Source of the DNA: Paracoccaceae bacterium
GTDB lineage: Bacteria > Pseudomonadota > Alphaproteobacteria > Rhodobacterales > Rhodobacteraceae
Length of the DNA stretch: 64,000 bases
Assembly: GCA_902602765.1 (NCBI GenBank)
Contig: CACKSH010000004.1
Span: 62,001-126,000, forward strand
Reading direction: 5' to 3'
Each line of letters starts with the position of its first letter. Position 1 is the stretch's first letter. Shown here in pieces: positions 1 to 10,267 of the stretch. A program made the position numbers and the translations under genes. Below the pieces are notes generated by a model. That model did not search any database and was not told where the DNA came from. It saw nothing but the letters and a program-made list of their open reading frames with translations.

Positions 1-1
1 T

Positions 2-103
2 CAAGCATCCGAACGTGATGCTTACGAACGTTTGATGGTTTTACTTGGAGATAAGATAGTAGATGAACTATTAAGATCTGAGACTTTATACGATGAAACT
101 TAG
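2..103 (+). CDS. lptE: LPS-assembly lipoprotein LptE, C-terminal end (partial)
   Basis: An open frame enters from the left edge and stops at TAG 101-103, giving 33 residues that end in LLRSETLYDET. The stretch AYERLMVLLGDKIVDELL resembles the C-terminus of alphaproteobacterial LptE, the outer-membrane lipoprotein that plugs LptD during lipopolysaccharide insertion. In this group lptE commonly lies just upstream of holA, and here the frame overlaps the holA start by 11 nt, suggesting translational coupling. Only the tail is visible, so the name rests mainly on position and a short similarity recalled from the family. Confidence 0.6.
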   Translation, partial: QASERDAYERLMVLLGDKIVDELLRSETLYDET

Positions 104-1115
104 CCCAAAAGAAATTCCAAGATTTTTAGAAAATCCGGATCCAACCATAGCTGCAATTCTTTTTTACGGATCTGACACTATGCGCGTAGCATTGAAGCGC
201 CAAGAGTATTTAGAAAACTTGTTAGGGTCAAACGCAGAACAGGAAATGCGGTTGACAAAACTTACTGGAGATGACGTCCTTAAGGACCATACAGCTGCAT
301 TTGATGCAATTAAATCAGTAGGTTTTTTCCCCGGTCAACGCGCTGTTTTGATTGAAAACAGCTCAGACAGAGCATCAAAGATTATTTTTGACTGTATTGA
401 GGCGTGGAAACAACCAGATGCCCAAATTGTGGTTACCAGTGGACAGTTAAAGCCAACCTCCCAGTTAAGAAAAAGCTTTGAGACTTCTAAGAGTACTGTA
501 GCTGTACCAATTTACGATAATCCATTAACTGAGATGGAAATCAAAACAGAATTAACACGGGCAGGAATCCAAATAAACGATCCAAATATCATGACAGGCC
601 TTCATGGTCTTTCAGAAGAATTAGAACCTGGTGATTTTCGTAATACCTTGGAAAAGATTTATCTATATAAATTAAGTGATAAATCTCCATTGACCTCACA
701 GGACATAACTGTATGCAGTCCAATTTCTGCTGAAGCCAGTTTAGAAGACATAATTTATACGGTATCAGTTGGAGCAACTAGTAAAATTAGTCGTATTTTA
801 AACAGACTTGAGGCGCAAGGCGTTCAGCCTGTTACACTATGCCTTTCGTTTCAAAGGCATTTCAAACTATTGCTTAGGCTTAAAAGCCATGAAGGATCTC
901 CAGCCGACGCAATTTCAAATCAAAAACCTCCTATATTTGGTCCAAGGCGAAATGCTATTCTCAGTCAATTAAGTTTATGGAACATTGAAAATTTAAAAGT
1001 CGCATTGGCCTGCCTTGTTGAGCTCGATCTAAATTTAAGATCGGTGGCAAGCAATTACCCTACTTTAGCGATGACAGAGAGAATTTTGATTAGAGTTGCA
1101 ATGCTTGCAAAATAA
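93..1115 (+). CDS. holA: DNA polymerase III subunit delta
   Basis: This 340-residue protein matches the delta subunit of the clamp-loader complex, which opens the beta sliding clamp ring and loads it on primed DNA. The N-terminus (KLSPKEIPRFLENPDPTIAAILFYGSD) is the usual start of alphaproteobacterial HolA. As expected for delta, the AAA+-like N-terminal domain has no functional Walker A motif. Length is normal for the family. It overlaps the preceding lptE end by 11 nt and meets atpC tail to tail with only 5 nt between them, so there is no room for an ordinary terminator. Confidence 0.93.
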   Translation: MKLSPKEIPRFLENPDPTIAAILFYGSDTMRVALKRQEYLENLLGSNAEQEMRLTKLTGDDVLKDHTAAFDAIKSVGFFPGQRAVLIENSSDRASKIIFDCIEAWKQPDAQIVVTSGQLKPTSQLRKSFETSKSTVAVPIYDNPLTEMEIKTELTRAGIQINDPNIMTGLHGLSEELEPGDFRNTLEKIYLYKLSDKSPLTSQDITVCSPISAEASLEDIIYTVSVGATSKISRILNRLEAQGVQPVTLCLSFQRHFKLLLRLKSHEGSPADAISNQKPPIFGPRRNAILSQLSLWNIENLKVALACLVELDLNLRSVASNYPTLAMTERILIRVAMLAK

Positions 1116-1120
1116 TAAAA

Positions 1121-1519
1121 CTATTTAAACCCAAGGCTTTCACCCAGAATATTAAAATCCGACAAAAATTTTGCAGCCATATCAACTGCGTCGCCGGTCA
1201 TATTTGCCTTTGCAGCTTCCAAAGATTCCTCTGCCACTGCCACGAGTTCGTCAAACATTTTCTTATCAAAATCGGCTCTCAAAACGGCTTTTTCCGCCAA
1301 GACCGATACACCTTGACCCAATTCTGCGAAACCTCCAGTAACGACATACTCACTTGTATCTTTTTCTTGGACTACACGAAGAACACCGGGGCGAAGAGTG
1401 GTAATTAACGGGGCATGATTAGCCATCGCTGTCATATCTCCATCTGCACCTGGGATCTCAACAGATATTGCCTCCGAAGAGAACAAAAGTTTTTCTGGAC
1501 TAACTACATCAACTTGCAT
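1121..1519 (-). CDS. atpC: F1Fo ATP synthase epsilon subunit
   Basis: This 132-residue protein is the epsilon subunit of the F1 sector, part of the central stalk that couples rotor rotation to catalysis and can inhibit ATP hydrolysis. The N-terminal beta-sandwich signature is clear: MQVDVVSPEKLLFSSEA, then GDMTAMANHAPLITTLRPG. The C-terminal helical part is short, as in other alphaproteobacteria. It is the last gene of atpHAGDC and lies 26 nt after atpD. Confidence 0.96.
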   Translation of the reverse strand: MQVDVVSPEKLLFSSEAISVEIPGADGDMTAMANHAPLITTLRPGVLRVVQEKDTSEYVVTGGFAELGQGVSVLAEKAVLRADFDKKMFDELVAVAEESLEAAKANMTGDAVDMAAKFLSDFNILGESLGFK

Positions 1520-1545
1520 TGTTTTTCTAATTATTCCCTAAATAT

Positions 1546-3866
<2,321 letters not shown>

Positions 3867-3878
3867 AGCCGGATCCCC

Positions 3879-5417
3879 TTAAGCAAAATCTGTTGTGTAT
3901 TCATCCAATGCTGATCGGATTTTATCTTCAACTTCACCTTTAATCTTGGGGTCGTCATTTGTAATATGTTCTAACAGGCCTGCGTGCTTTCCACGAAGAT
4001 GCGCTAGCAACCCGTTTTCAAAAACGCCTACTTGATTAACGTCAACTTTATCTAAGTAACCGTTAGTACCAGCGTAGATTAAACAGACGATCTCGGCATT
4101 GGTTAGTGGAGAATATTGTGCTTGCTTCATAAGTTCAGTAAGCCGAGCACCACGATTCAGTAGCTGCTGAGTAGCTGCATCTAAGTCTGAGCCAAATTGC
4201 GCAAATGCTGCCATTTCACGATACTGCGCCAACGACAATTTGACGGGGCCAGCGACTGATTTCATTGCATTTGTTTGGGCAGATGATCCAACTCTAGATA
4301 CAGATAAACCGGTATTAACCGCGGGGCGGATCCCCTGATAAAATAACTCCGTTTCCAGGAAAATTTGACCGTCGGTGATAGAAATAACATTTGTTGGAAT
4401 AAACGCCGAAACGTCCCCACCTTGCGTTTCTATCACTGGTAAAGCTGTTAAAGATCCAGCTCCATTATCCTCATTCAACTTAGCGGATCTCTCCAGCAAA
4501 CGTGAGTGTAGGTAGAAAACATCGCCCGGATAGGCCTCTCGGCCTGGTGGACGTCTAAGCAAAAGTGACATTTGACGGTATGCGACTGCTTGCTTGGATA
4601 AATCATCATAAATTATGAGTGCATGTTTACCATTATCGCGAAAATATTCAGCCATCGAAGTAGCTGAATAAGGTGCTAGAAATTGCATAGGAGCTGGATC
4701 AGATGCAGTTGCAGCTACGACGATTGAATATTCAATCGCACCACTTTCCTCCAGCTTTTTAACAAGCTGCGCAACCGTAGATCTTTTTTGCCCTACCGCT
4801 ACGTATATGCAATACAATTTTTTACTCTCATCATCACCAGCGGCGTCGTTATAACTCTTTTGGTTGAGAATGGTGTCAAGAGCTACAGCGGTTTTACCAG
4901 TTTGACGATCTCCAATAATTAACTCTCGTTGTCCCCTACCGATGGGTATCATAGCATCAACTGATTTAAGTCCAGTCGCCATAGGTTCATGAACTGATTT
5001 ACGAGGAATAATACCAGGAGCCTTGACGTCTGCCACCCGACGTTCAACCCCCTTGATTGGTCCCTTTCCATCTATTGGGTTACCTAGGCCGTCTACGACA
5101 CGCCCTAAAAGAGCATCACCAGCAGGAACATCAACAATTGAATTAGTGCGTTTTACTACGTCACCCTCTTTGATATCCCTGTCAGACCCAAAAATAACGA
5201 CGCCAACATTGTCACTCTCTAAATTAAGGGCCATACCGCGAATTCCACCTGGAAATTCCACCATCTCACCAGCCTGCACATTATCTAGGCCATGAACCCT
5301 TGCGATACCGTCACCCACCGACAAAACTCGGCCAATTTCTGCAACCTCTGTCTCTTGCCCAAAATTCTTTATTTGATCTTTTAAAATTGCAGATATTTCT
5401 GCTGCTTGGATACCCAT
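3879..5417 (-). CDS. atpA: F1Fo ATP synthase alpha subunit
   Basis: This 512-residue protein is the alpha subunit, which forms the F1 hexamer with beta and binds non-catalytic nucleotide. The P-loop is [11 protein letters not shown] and the family signature [14 protein letters not shown] is present. Its ATG shares one base with the TAA of atpH (TAATG), which suggests translational coupling. Length and motifs are those of an active subunit. Confidence 0.98.
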   Translation of the reverse strand: MGIQAAEISAILKDQIKNFGQETEVAEIGRVLSVGDGIARVHGLDNVQAGEMVEFPGGIRGMALNLESDNVGVVIFGSDRDIKEGDVVKRTNSIVDVPAGDALLGRVVDGLGNPIDGKGPIKGVERRVADVKAPGIIPRKSVHEPMATGLKSVDAMIPIGRGQRELIIGDRQTGKTAVALDTILNQKSYNDAAGDDESKKLYCIYVAVGQKRSTVAQLVKKLEESGAIEYSIVVAATASDPAPMQFLAPYSATSMAEYFRDNGKHALIIYDDLSKQAVAYRQMSLLLRRPPGREAYPGDVFYLHSRLLERSAKLNEDNGAGSLTALPVIETQGGDVSAFIPTNVISITDGQIFLETELFYQGIRPAVNTGLSVSRVGSSAQTNAMKSVAGPVKLSLAQYREMAAFAQFGSDLDAATQQLLNRGARLTELMKQAQYSPLTNAEIVCLIYAGTNGYLDKVDVNQVGVFENGLLAHLRGKHAGLLEHITNDDPKIKGEVEDKIRSALDEYTTDFA

Positions 5418-5977
5418 TACCCGACCTCTTTCATAACAGTTTGAAGGGAATTCAATTTAGATCGAATTGAAGTGTCTATCATCTTCGATCCAACTTTTAT
5501 TACAATGCCACCAATGATTGCTTCATCAACCGATGCATTAATCTTAATTTCTTTTCCAACACGCTCTTTAATAGCTTTTGCTAATTTGTCAGATTGTCCC
5601 TGTGTTAAACTTTTTGCGCTCACAACAACAGCAGTAATCTCACCTTTGTGTTCAGCAATCAAAATTTTCAGCTGACGAAGAAATGAGTCCATTACAAACA
5701 GCCGTCGTTTCGAGGCCATAAGAGCTAACGTGTTAGTGAGATTAGCAAGCAACTTCATTTTAATACCGATAGCTACAATGGCTGCTTTTTGGTCATCCCG
5801 AGTGTATAATGGCGAGGCGATGAGATCTCTCAATTCCTGGCTATTACCTAGCGCTTCAGACAAACTTTCAACATTGGTCGCCAGCTCTGATACTTCGTCA
5901 GTCTCCAACACTAAGTCGAATATAGCTCTCGCATATCGCGAAGCCACACCCATTGAAATTGAAGCTATTTCAGACAC
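5417..5977 (-). CDS. atpH: F1Fo ATP synthase delta subunit
   Basis: This is the delta subunit (OSCP type, 186 residues), which joins the peripheral stalk to the top of F1. I chose the GTG at 5977 ([22 protein letters not shown]) because a GGAAGGA ribosome-binding site lies 6 nt upstream and the product then begins like other alphaproteobacterial AtpH. An in-frame ATG 30 nt further upstream would place that ribosome-binding site inside the gene. The C-terminal [22 protein letters not shown] is the family signature. It is the first gene of the F1 operon; Fo genes are not in this window. Confidence 0.94.
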   Translation of the reverse strand: MSEIASISMGVASRYARAIFDLVLETDEVSELATNVESLSEALGNSQELRDLIASPLYTRDDQKAAIVAIGIKMKLLANLTNTLALMASKRRLFVMDSFLRQLKILIAEHKGEITAVVVSAKSLTQGQSDKLAKAIKERVGKEIKINASVDEAIIGGIVIKVGSKMIDTSIRSKLNSLQTVMKEVG

Positions 5978-6067
5978 GTTTTTCCTTCCGGCCCAACTAA
6001 ACGTCAACTATTTGTAAATTAACGCGGTTACTTTCAATCGCTCTCAGAATAAACTGAAATCGATGCG

Positions 6068-6096
6068 GTATTAGCAGAGCTAATCACTTCTAGCAA
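6068..6096 (-). promoter_or_regulatory. Candidate promoter of the atpHAGDC operon
   Basis: Read on the minus strand, TTGCTA is followed by a 17-nt spacer and TAATAC, a plausible housekeeping -35/-10 pair about 90 nt before the atpH GTG. It is the best pair I see in the gap upstream of the operon. No transcription start has been tested, and AT-rich gaps throw up such pairs by chance. Confidence 0.42.
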
Positions 6097-6218
6097 CATG
6101 GTAAAATGACTTAATTGGACTTAATTTCAATTATTTGGTTGGGTGATATTTTTTTTACAATTGCAAACCGAAAATATTCAAAGGTTTTCACCGATGATTT
6201 TCAAGAGAAAGCAGCAGC

Positions 6219-6956
6219 TTAGCCTATCGGTTTTGGCTCAACCAAACCTCCTAAAAGCCCCATAGCCTTTTCCTTTGCTGATTTTTTTATTTTGTGGACT
6301 GGCGGATAGCGTGTGCTTGCCTCTATGATGATTACTCCTCCCGCCAAAATAGGAAGGTATTTTCCAGATCCTTCAAAAAATTGACTGATTCTTTGCAAAC
6401 TTTTTCTATGAGATGGGATCTGATATAAAGCCATTCTGTGTCTTTCCGGTATAAATGACTGTGATCTCAACTGCGCTTCAAGTTGCCCAATGGAATATGG
6501 CCTTCCGTAGCCAAACGGCGTTTTGTCACTTCGACACCAAAAACCTGCGCGATTGGGAACAATAAATAAGGCTTTGCCACCAGGGCCCAATACTCGCAGT
6601 GCCTCGTCGAGCATCATTGATGGATATTCTGATGTCTCCAATCCATGCATAATTATCAGCCGATCTGCAAATCCGGTATCAATTGGCCACTGGTGTTCAT
6701 GTGTTAGAACTGATTGATTTTGCTGACCTAAAGGCCAGTGCAAAACTCCCTGTGGACCTGGCATAAGCGAAATAATTTTTCTCGAATGATCATAAAAATG
6801 CCGCAGGATAGGATTTGCAAAACCATAACCCATCATTTTGTAGCCAGATTGAACCGGCCACATTGTAAGAACTTGAGCACTAATTGCTTTTTGAGCTGCT
6901 CGACCCAATGCTGATCGATAATAAAAGTTTTTTAAGTCTTGAACATCGAGGTGCAT
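6219..6956 (-). CDS. Class I SAM-dependent methyltransferase-like protein
   Basis: This 245-residue protein resembles the class I methyltransferases (Methyltransf_11 type) that sit divergently from gloB in roseobacters. The segment MMLDEALRVLGPGGKALFIVPNRAGFW corresponds to the motif after the SAM-binding core. The usual N-terminal GxGxG loop is not clear: the region around residues 60-95 reads PGPQGVLHWPLGQQNQ instead, so SAM binding may be weakened or unusual. The substrate is unknown. The start MHLDVQDLKNFYYRSALGRAAQ matches the family start I recall. Its start codon is 61 nt from the gloB start, so the two probably share a divergent promoter region. Confidence 0.75.
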   Translation of the reverse strand: MHLDVQDLKNFYYRSALGRAAQKAISAQVLTMWPVQSGYKMMGYGFANPILRHFYDHSRKIISLMPGPQGVLHWPLGQQNQSVLTHEHQWPIDTGFADRLIIMHGLETSEYPSMMLDEALRVLGPGGKALFIVPNRAGFWCRSDKTPFGYGRPYSIGQLEAQLRSQSFIPERHRMALYQIPSHRKSLQRISQFFEGSGKYLPILAGGVIIIEASTRYPPVHKIKKSAKEKAMGLLGGLVEPKPIG

Positions 6957-7017
6957 TGCATAAAACTCTCAATTGGGACAGCATAGATGCACTGTAAACA
7001 TTTTTTGGTGAAACGTC

Positions 7018-7785
7018 ATGTCTTTTGAACTTTTAACAGTTCCTTGCTTATCGGATAATTATGCATTTTTGGCCCACGACGCTGATACAATGGTAACTTT
7101 GCTTGTTGATGCTCCCGAAGCTGAGCCTATTTTAGATAAACTTATGGAAAAAAGTTGGGTCTTAACTCATGTCTTATTGACGCATCATCATTGGGATCAT
7201 GTGGATGGATTATCTAAATTACTTGAATATTATTCACCTCAAATAATAGGGTCATCTTCAGATATCGAACGCCTACCCCCAATACACTTGCCCGTTCGCG
7301 AGAATGATGAGATTAAAATAGGGAATAATGTTGGCAAGGTCTTTGAGGTTCCAGGACATACAATTGGGCACATCGCGATCTATTTTGAAGAAAGTAACTT
7401 ACTTTTTAGTGCCGATAGTTTAATGGCTCTGGGCTGTGGTAGATTATTTGAAGGGACTGCCGGACAAATGTGGCATTCACTTCAAAAATTATCAACATTA
7501 GCGAATGACACGATCGTATGTTCAGGTCATGAATACACCGAAACAAATTCGAATTTTGCACTCACAATTGACCCTAAAAATCAAGATTTAATAAATAGGC
7601 ACAAAAATATTAAGAAACTTAGATCAGAAGGTATTCCAACTGTTCCCAGTACTATGAATGAAGAGAAAAATACTAATCCATTCTTACGTCCCTGGTGTAA
7701 GGAAATTCGAGCCAACCTAGATATGATCGAAGCAACTGACGAGGAAGTTTTTACGAAAATTAGAGCGCTTAAAGATGCGTATTAG
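7018..7785 (+). CDS. gloB: Hydroxyacylglutathione hydrolase (glyoxalase II)
   Basis: This 255-residue metallo-beta-lactamase-fold protein hydrolyses S-D-lactoylglutathione to D-lactate and glutathione, the second step of methylglyoxal detoxification in the cytosol. The metal site THHHWDHVDG, the later GHTIGHIAIYF, the LFSADSLMALGCGRLFEG segment and CSGHEYTETN are all glyoxalase II signatures. The C-terminal NPFLRPW is also typical. It is followed after 130 nt by clpA, an order often seen in Rhodobacterales. Confidence 0.96.
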   Translation: MSFELLTVPCLSDNYAFLAHDADTMVTLLVDAPEAEPILDKLMEKSWVLTHVLLTHHHWDHVDGLSKLLEYYSPQIIGSSSDIERLPPIHLPVRENDEIKIGNNVGKVFEVPGHTIGHIAIYFEESNLLFSADSLMALGCGRLFEGTAGQMWHSLQKLSTLANDTIVCSGHEYTETNSNFALTIDPKNQDLINRHKNIKKLRSEGIPTVPSTMNEEKNTNPFLRPWCKEIRANLDMIEATDEEVFTKIRALKDAY

Positions 7786-7805
7786 GTAAAATTTGCAAAT
7801 TTTAC
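7786..7805. repeat. Perfect 20-bp palindrome between gloB and clpA
   Basis: GTAAAATTTGCAAATTTTAC is its own reverse complement and begins at the base after the gloB TAG stop. It could fold into an AT-rich stem at the end of the gloB transcript or be a protein-binding site. It has no T run after it, so it is not a classical terminator. Confidence 0.6.
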
Positions 7806-7851
7806 GTGGATAAGTAAAAATTTTGGCACATAAATGGCATTATTGACTTGA

Positions 7852-7877
7852 ATAGTGTGAATTCCCACCCACACTAT
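7852..7877. repeat. Inverted repeat upstream of clpA
   Basis: Arms ATAGTGTG (7852-7859) and CACACTAT (7870-7877) flank a 10-nt centre, ending 38 nt before the clpA ATG. CTTGAA at 7847-7852 recalls the -35 element of heat-shock (RpoH) promoters, and the right arm ends in CTATAG where a -10 might lie. The spacing is longer than the usual 17-18 nt, so an RpoH promoter is only a possibility. The dyad might be an operator or a 5' leader hairpin. Confidence 0.45.
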
Positions 7878-7915
7878 AGAGTATATGTAAAGTAAACGCC
7901 GAAAAGGATTACAAA

Positions 7916-10243
7916 ATGCCCTCTTTTACAACAACCCTAGAGCATTCAATCCACGCCGCACTCGCTTTGGCAAATTCTAAGTCACACGAGTTCGCCACTT
8001 TGGAGCATTTACTTTTAACATTAATCGACGAGCCCGATGCGCAACGTGTGCTTAAGGCATGCGATGTTGATTTAGAAACTATCCGAGAAGCCCTAGTAAA
8101 TTTTATAGATGACGAATTGACATCAATGGCTAAAGAAGACGAAACTTTAGAGGCAACTCCAACAGCCGCCTTTCAAAGGGTAATTCAACGGGCCGCAATC
8201 CACGTCCAGTCGTCTGGAAGGAGCGAAGTTACTGGCGCTAATGTGTTAGTTGCAATTTTTGCTGAAAGAGAGTCGAATGCAGCTTATTTTCTCCAAGAAC
8301 AAGAAATGACACGTTATGATGCGGTAAACTTTATTGCTCATGGTGTGGCTAAAAACCCTGCCTTTGGAGAACAAAGGTCTGTACAAGGCTCTGATGAAGA
8401 TGGTGATGATTTTGCTACATCTGGTGCTGAAGCGGAAGCAGATAAAAAAGAGAGTGCACTATCTAAGTATTGCGTTGATCTCAACGCCAAAGCTTCAAAT
8501 GGTGATATTGACCCCTTAATTGGAAGAGATTTTGAGGTAGAGCGGTGTGTTCAGGTTTTGTGCCGCAGACGAAAAAACAACCCATTGCTTGTAGGAGACC
8601 CCGGGGTTGGTAAAACAGCAATTGCTGAGGGATTAGCGCGAAAAATTGTTTCAAATGACACTCCAGACGTTTTAAGCAAAACGACAATTTTTTCACTCGA
8701 CATGGGTGCGTTGCTAGCCGGTACGCGTTACAGAGGCGACTTTGAAGAAAGATTAAAAGCTGTTGTAACAGAACTGGAGGCACACCCCGACTCGGTATTG
8801 TTCATTGACGAGATCCACACAGTAATAGGAGCTGGGGCCACTTCTGGAGGCGCAATGGACGCATCGAATCTCCTCAAACCAGCATTGCAAGGGGGCAAGC
8901 TGCGGACGATGGGTTCCACTACATACAAAGAATTCCGGCAGCATTTTGAAAAAGATAGAGCCTTGAGTAGACGGTTTCAAAAAATTGATGTCAACGAGCC
9001 ATCCGTTCCTGACACAATCAAAATACTTAGAGGAATAAAAAGCTATTTTGAGGATCACCACAACTTAAAATATACTGCAGACGCGATTAAAACAGCAGTC
9101 GAATTGTCTGACCGCTACATTACCGATAGAAAGTTGCCAGACAAAGCAATCGATGTAATAGATGAGGCTGGAGCGGCTCAGCATTTACAAAACACCAAGC
9201 GGCGGAAAACTATCGGCGTCAAAGAGATCGAAGAAGTGGTTGCAAAAATAGCAAGGATACCACCTAAGAATGTCTCGAAGGACGATACACTTGTGTTGAA
9301 AGACTTAGAAAAAAATTTAAACCGCGTAGTGTTTGGACAGCATGAGGCTATAGAGGCTTTATCCAGTGCAATTAAATTAGCGCGGGCTGGTTTACGGGAG
9401 CCAGACAAACCCATTGGAAATTACTTATTTGCTGGCCCAACTGGAGTTGGTAAGACAGAAGTAGCAAAGCAATTAGCTGACACCTTGGGCATAGAATTGC
9501 ACAGGTTTGATATGTCCGAGTATATGGAAAAGCACGCAGTTAGTAGGCTAATCGGTGCACCTCCAGGCTATGTCGGCTTTGATCAAGGTGGTTTGCTAAC
9601 AGATACAGTAGACCAACATCCACACTGTGTTTTGCTTTTGGATGAAATTGAAAAAGCACACCCAGATGTTTTCAATATTCTGCTCCAAGTCATGGACCAC
9701 GGTACCCTAACCGACCATAACGGCCGATCAGTCGATTTTAGAAATGTCATTCTTATAATGACCTCCAACGCTGGTGCAACTGAACAAGCTAAAGCGGCCA
9801 TTGGATTTGGACGTGACCGCAGAGAAGGAGAGGATACTGCTGCGATTGAGCGTACTTTCACACCAGAATTTAGAAATCGATTAGATGCCACAATCAGCTT
9901 TGGGCCACTACCAAAGAAAGTTATCCTTCAGGTTGTAGAAAAGTTTGTACTGCAATTGGAAGTGCAACTCATGGATCGAAACGTTTCAATAGAATTGTCT
10001 AAGGCAGCAGCTGAATGGTTGGCTAATAAAGGCTATGATGACAAGATGGGGGCTCGGCCACTAGCTCGAGTAATACAAGAACATATCAAAAAGCCGCTGG
10101 CCGAAGAGCTTCTTTTTGGGAAATTATCTAAGGGTGGGATTGTTAAGGTCGGAATTAAAGACGACAAAATAGACCTTGAGCTTAAACCACCTCAAAAAGC
10201 CCGAATTACAAAAACTAAGCCAAGATTGCTACCAGCTAATTGA
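7916..10243 (+). CDS. clpA: ATP-dependent Clp protease, ATP-binding subunit ClpA
   Basis: This 775-residue AAA+ unfoldase delivers substrates to the ClpP peptidase. It has a Clp N-domain (about 1-145), a first AAA+ module with Walker A GDPGVGKT at 227-234, a second with GPTGVGKT at 507-514, and an IGFGR tripeptide-loop region that docks on ClpP. There is no ClpB-type middle coiled coil, which separates it from ClpB. The C-terminal tail is basic and extended (KARITKTKPRLLPAN). Neither clpS nor clpP is in the window. A dyad symmetry lies in the upstream region. Confidence 0.96.
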   Translation: MPSFTTTLEHSIHAALALANSKSHEFATLEHLLLTLIDEPDAQRVLKACDVDLETIREALVNFIDDELTSMAKEDETLEATPTAAFQRVIQRAAIHVQSSGRSEVTGANVLVAIFAERESNAAYFLQEQEMTRYDAVNFIAHGVAKNPAFGEQRSVQGSDEDGDDFATSGAEAEADKKESALSKYCVDLNAKASNGDIDPLIGRDFEVERCVQVLCRRRKNNPLLVGDPGVGKTAIAEGLARKIVSNDTPDVLSKTTIFSLDMGALLAGTRYRGDFEERLKAVVTELEAHPDSVLFIDEIHTVIGAGATSGGAMDASNLLKPALQGGKLRTMGSTTYKEFRQHFEKDRALSRRFQKIDVNEPSVPDTIKILRGIKSYFEDHHNLKYTADAIKTAVELSDRYITDRKLPDKAIDVIDEAGAAQHLQNTKRRKTIGVKEIEEVVAKIARIPPKNVSKDDTLVLKDLEKNLNRVVFGQHEAIEALSSAIKLARAGLREPDKPIGNYLFAGPTGVGKTEVAKQLADTLGIELHRFDMSEYMEKHAVSRLIGAPPGYVGFDQGGLLTDTVDQHPHCVLLLDEIEKAHPDVFNILLQVMDHGTLTDHNGRSVDFRNVILIMTSNAGATEQAKAAIGFGRDRREGEDTAAIERTFTPEFRNRLDATISFGPLPKKVILQVVEKFVLQLEVQLMDRNVSIELSKAAAEWLANKGYDDKMGARPLARVIQEHIKKPLAEELLFGKLSKGGIVKVGIKDDKIDLELKPPQKARITKTKPRLLPAN

Positions 10244-10267
10244 TCTTTAGGTTATTTTATTTCTAAA

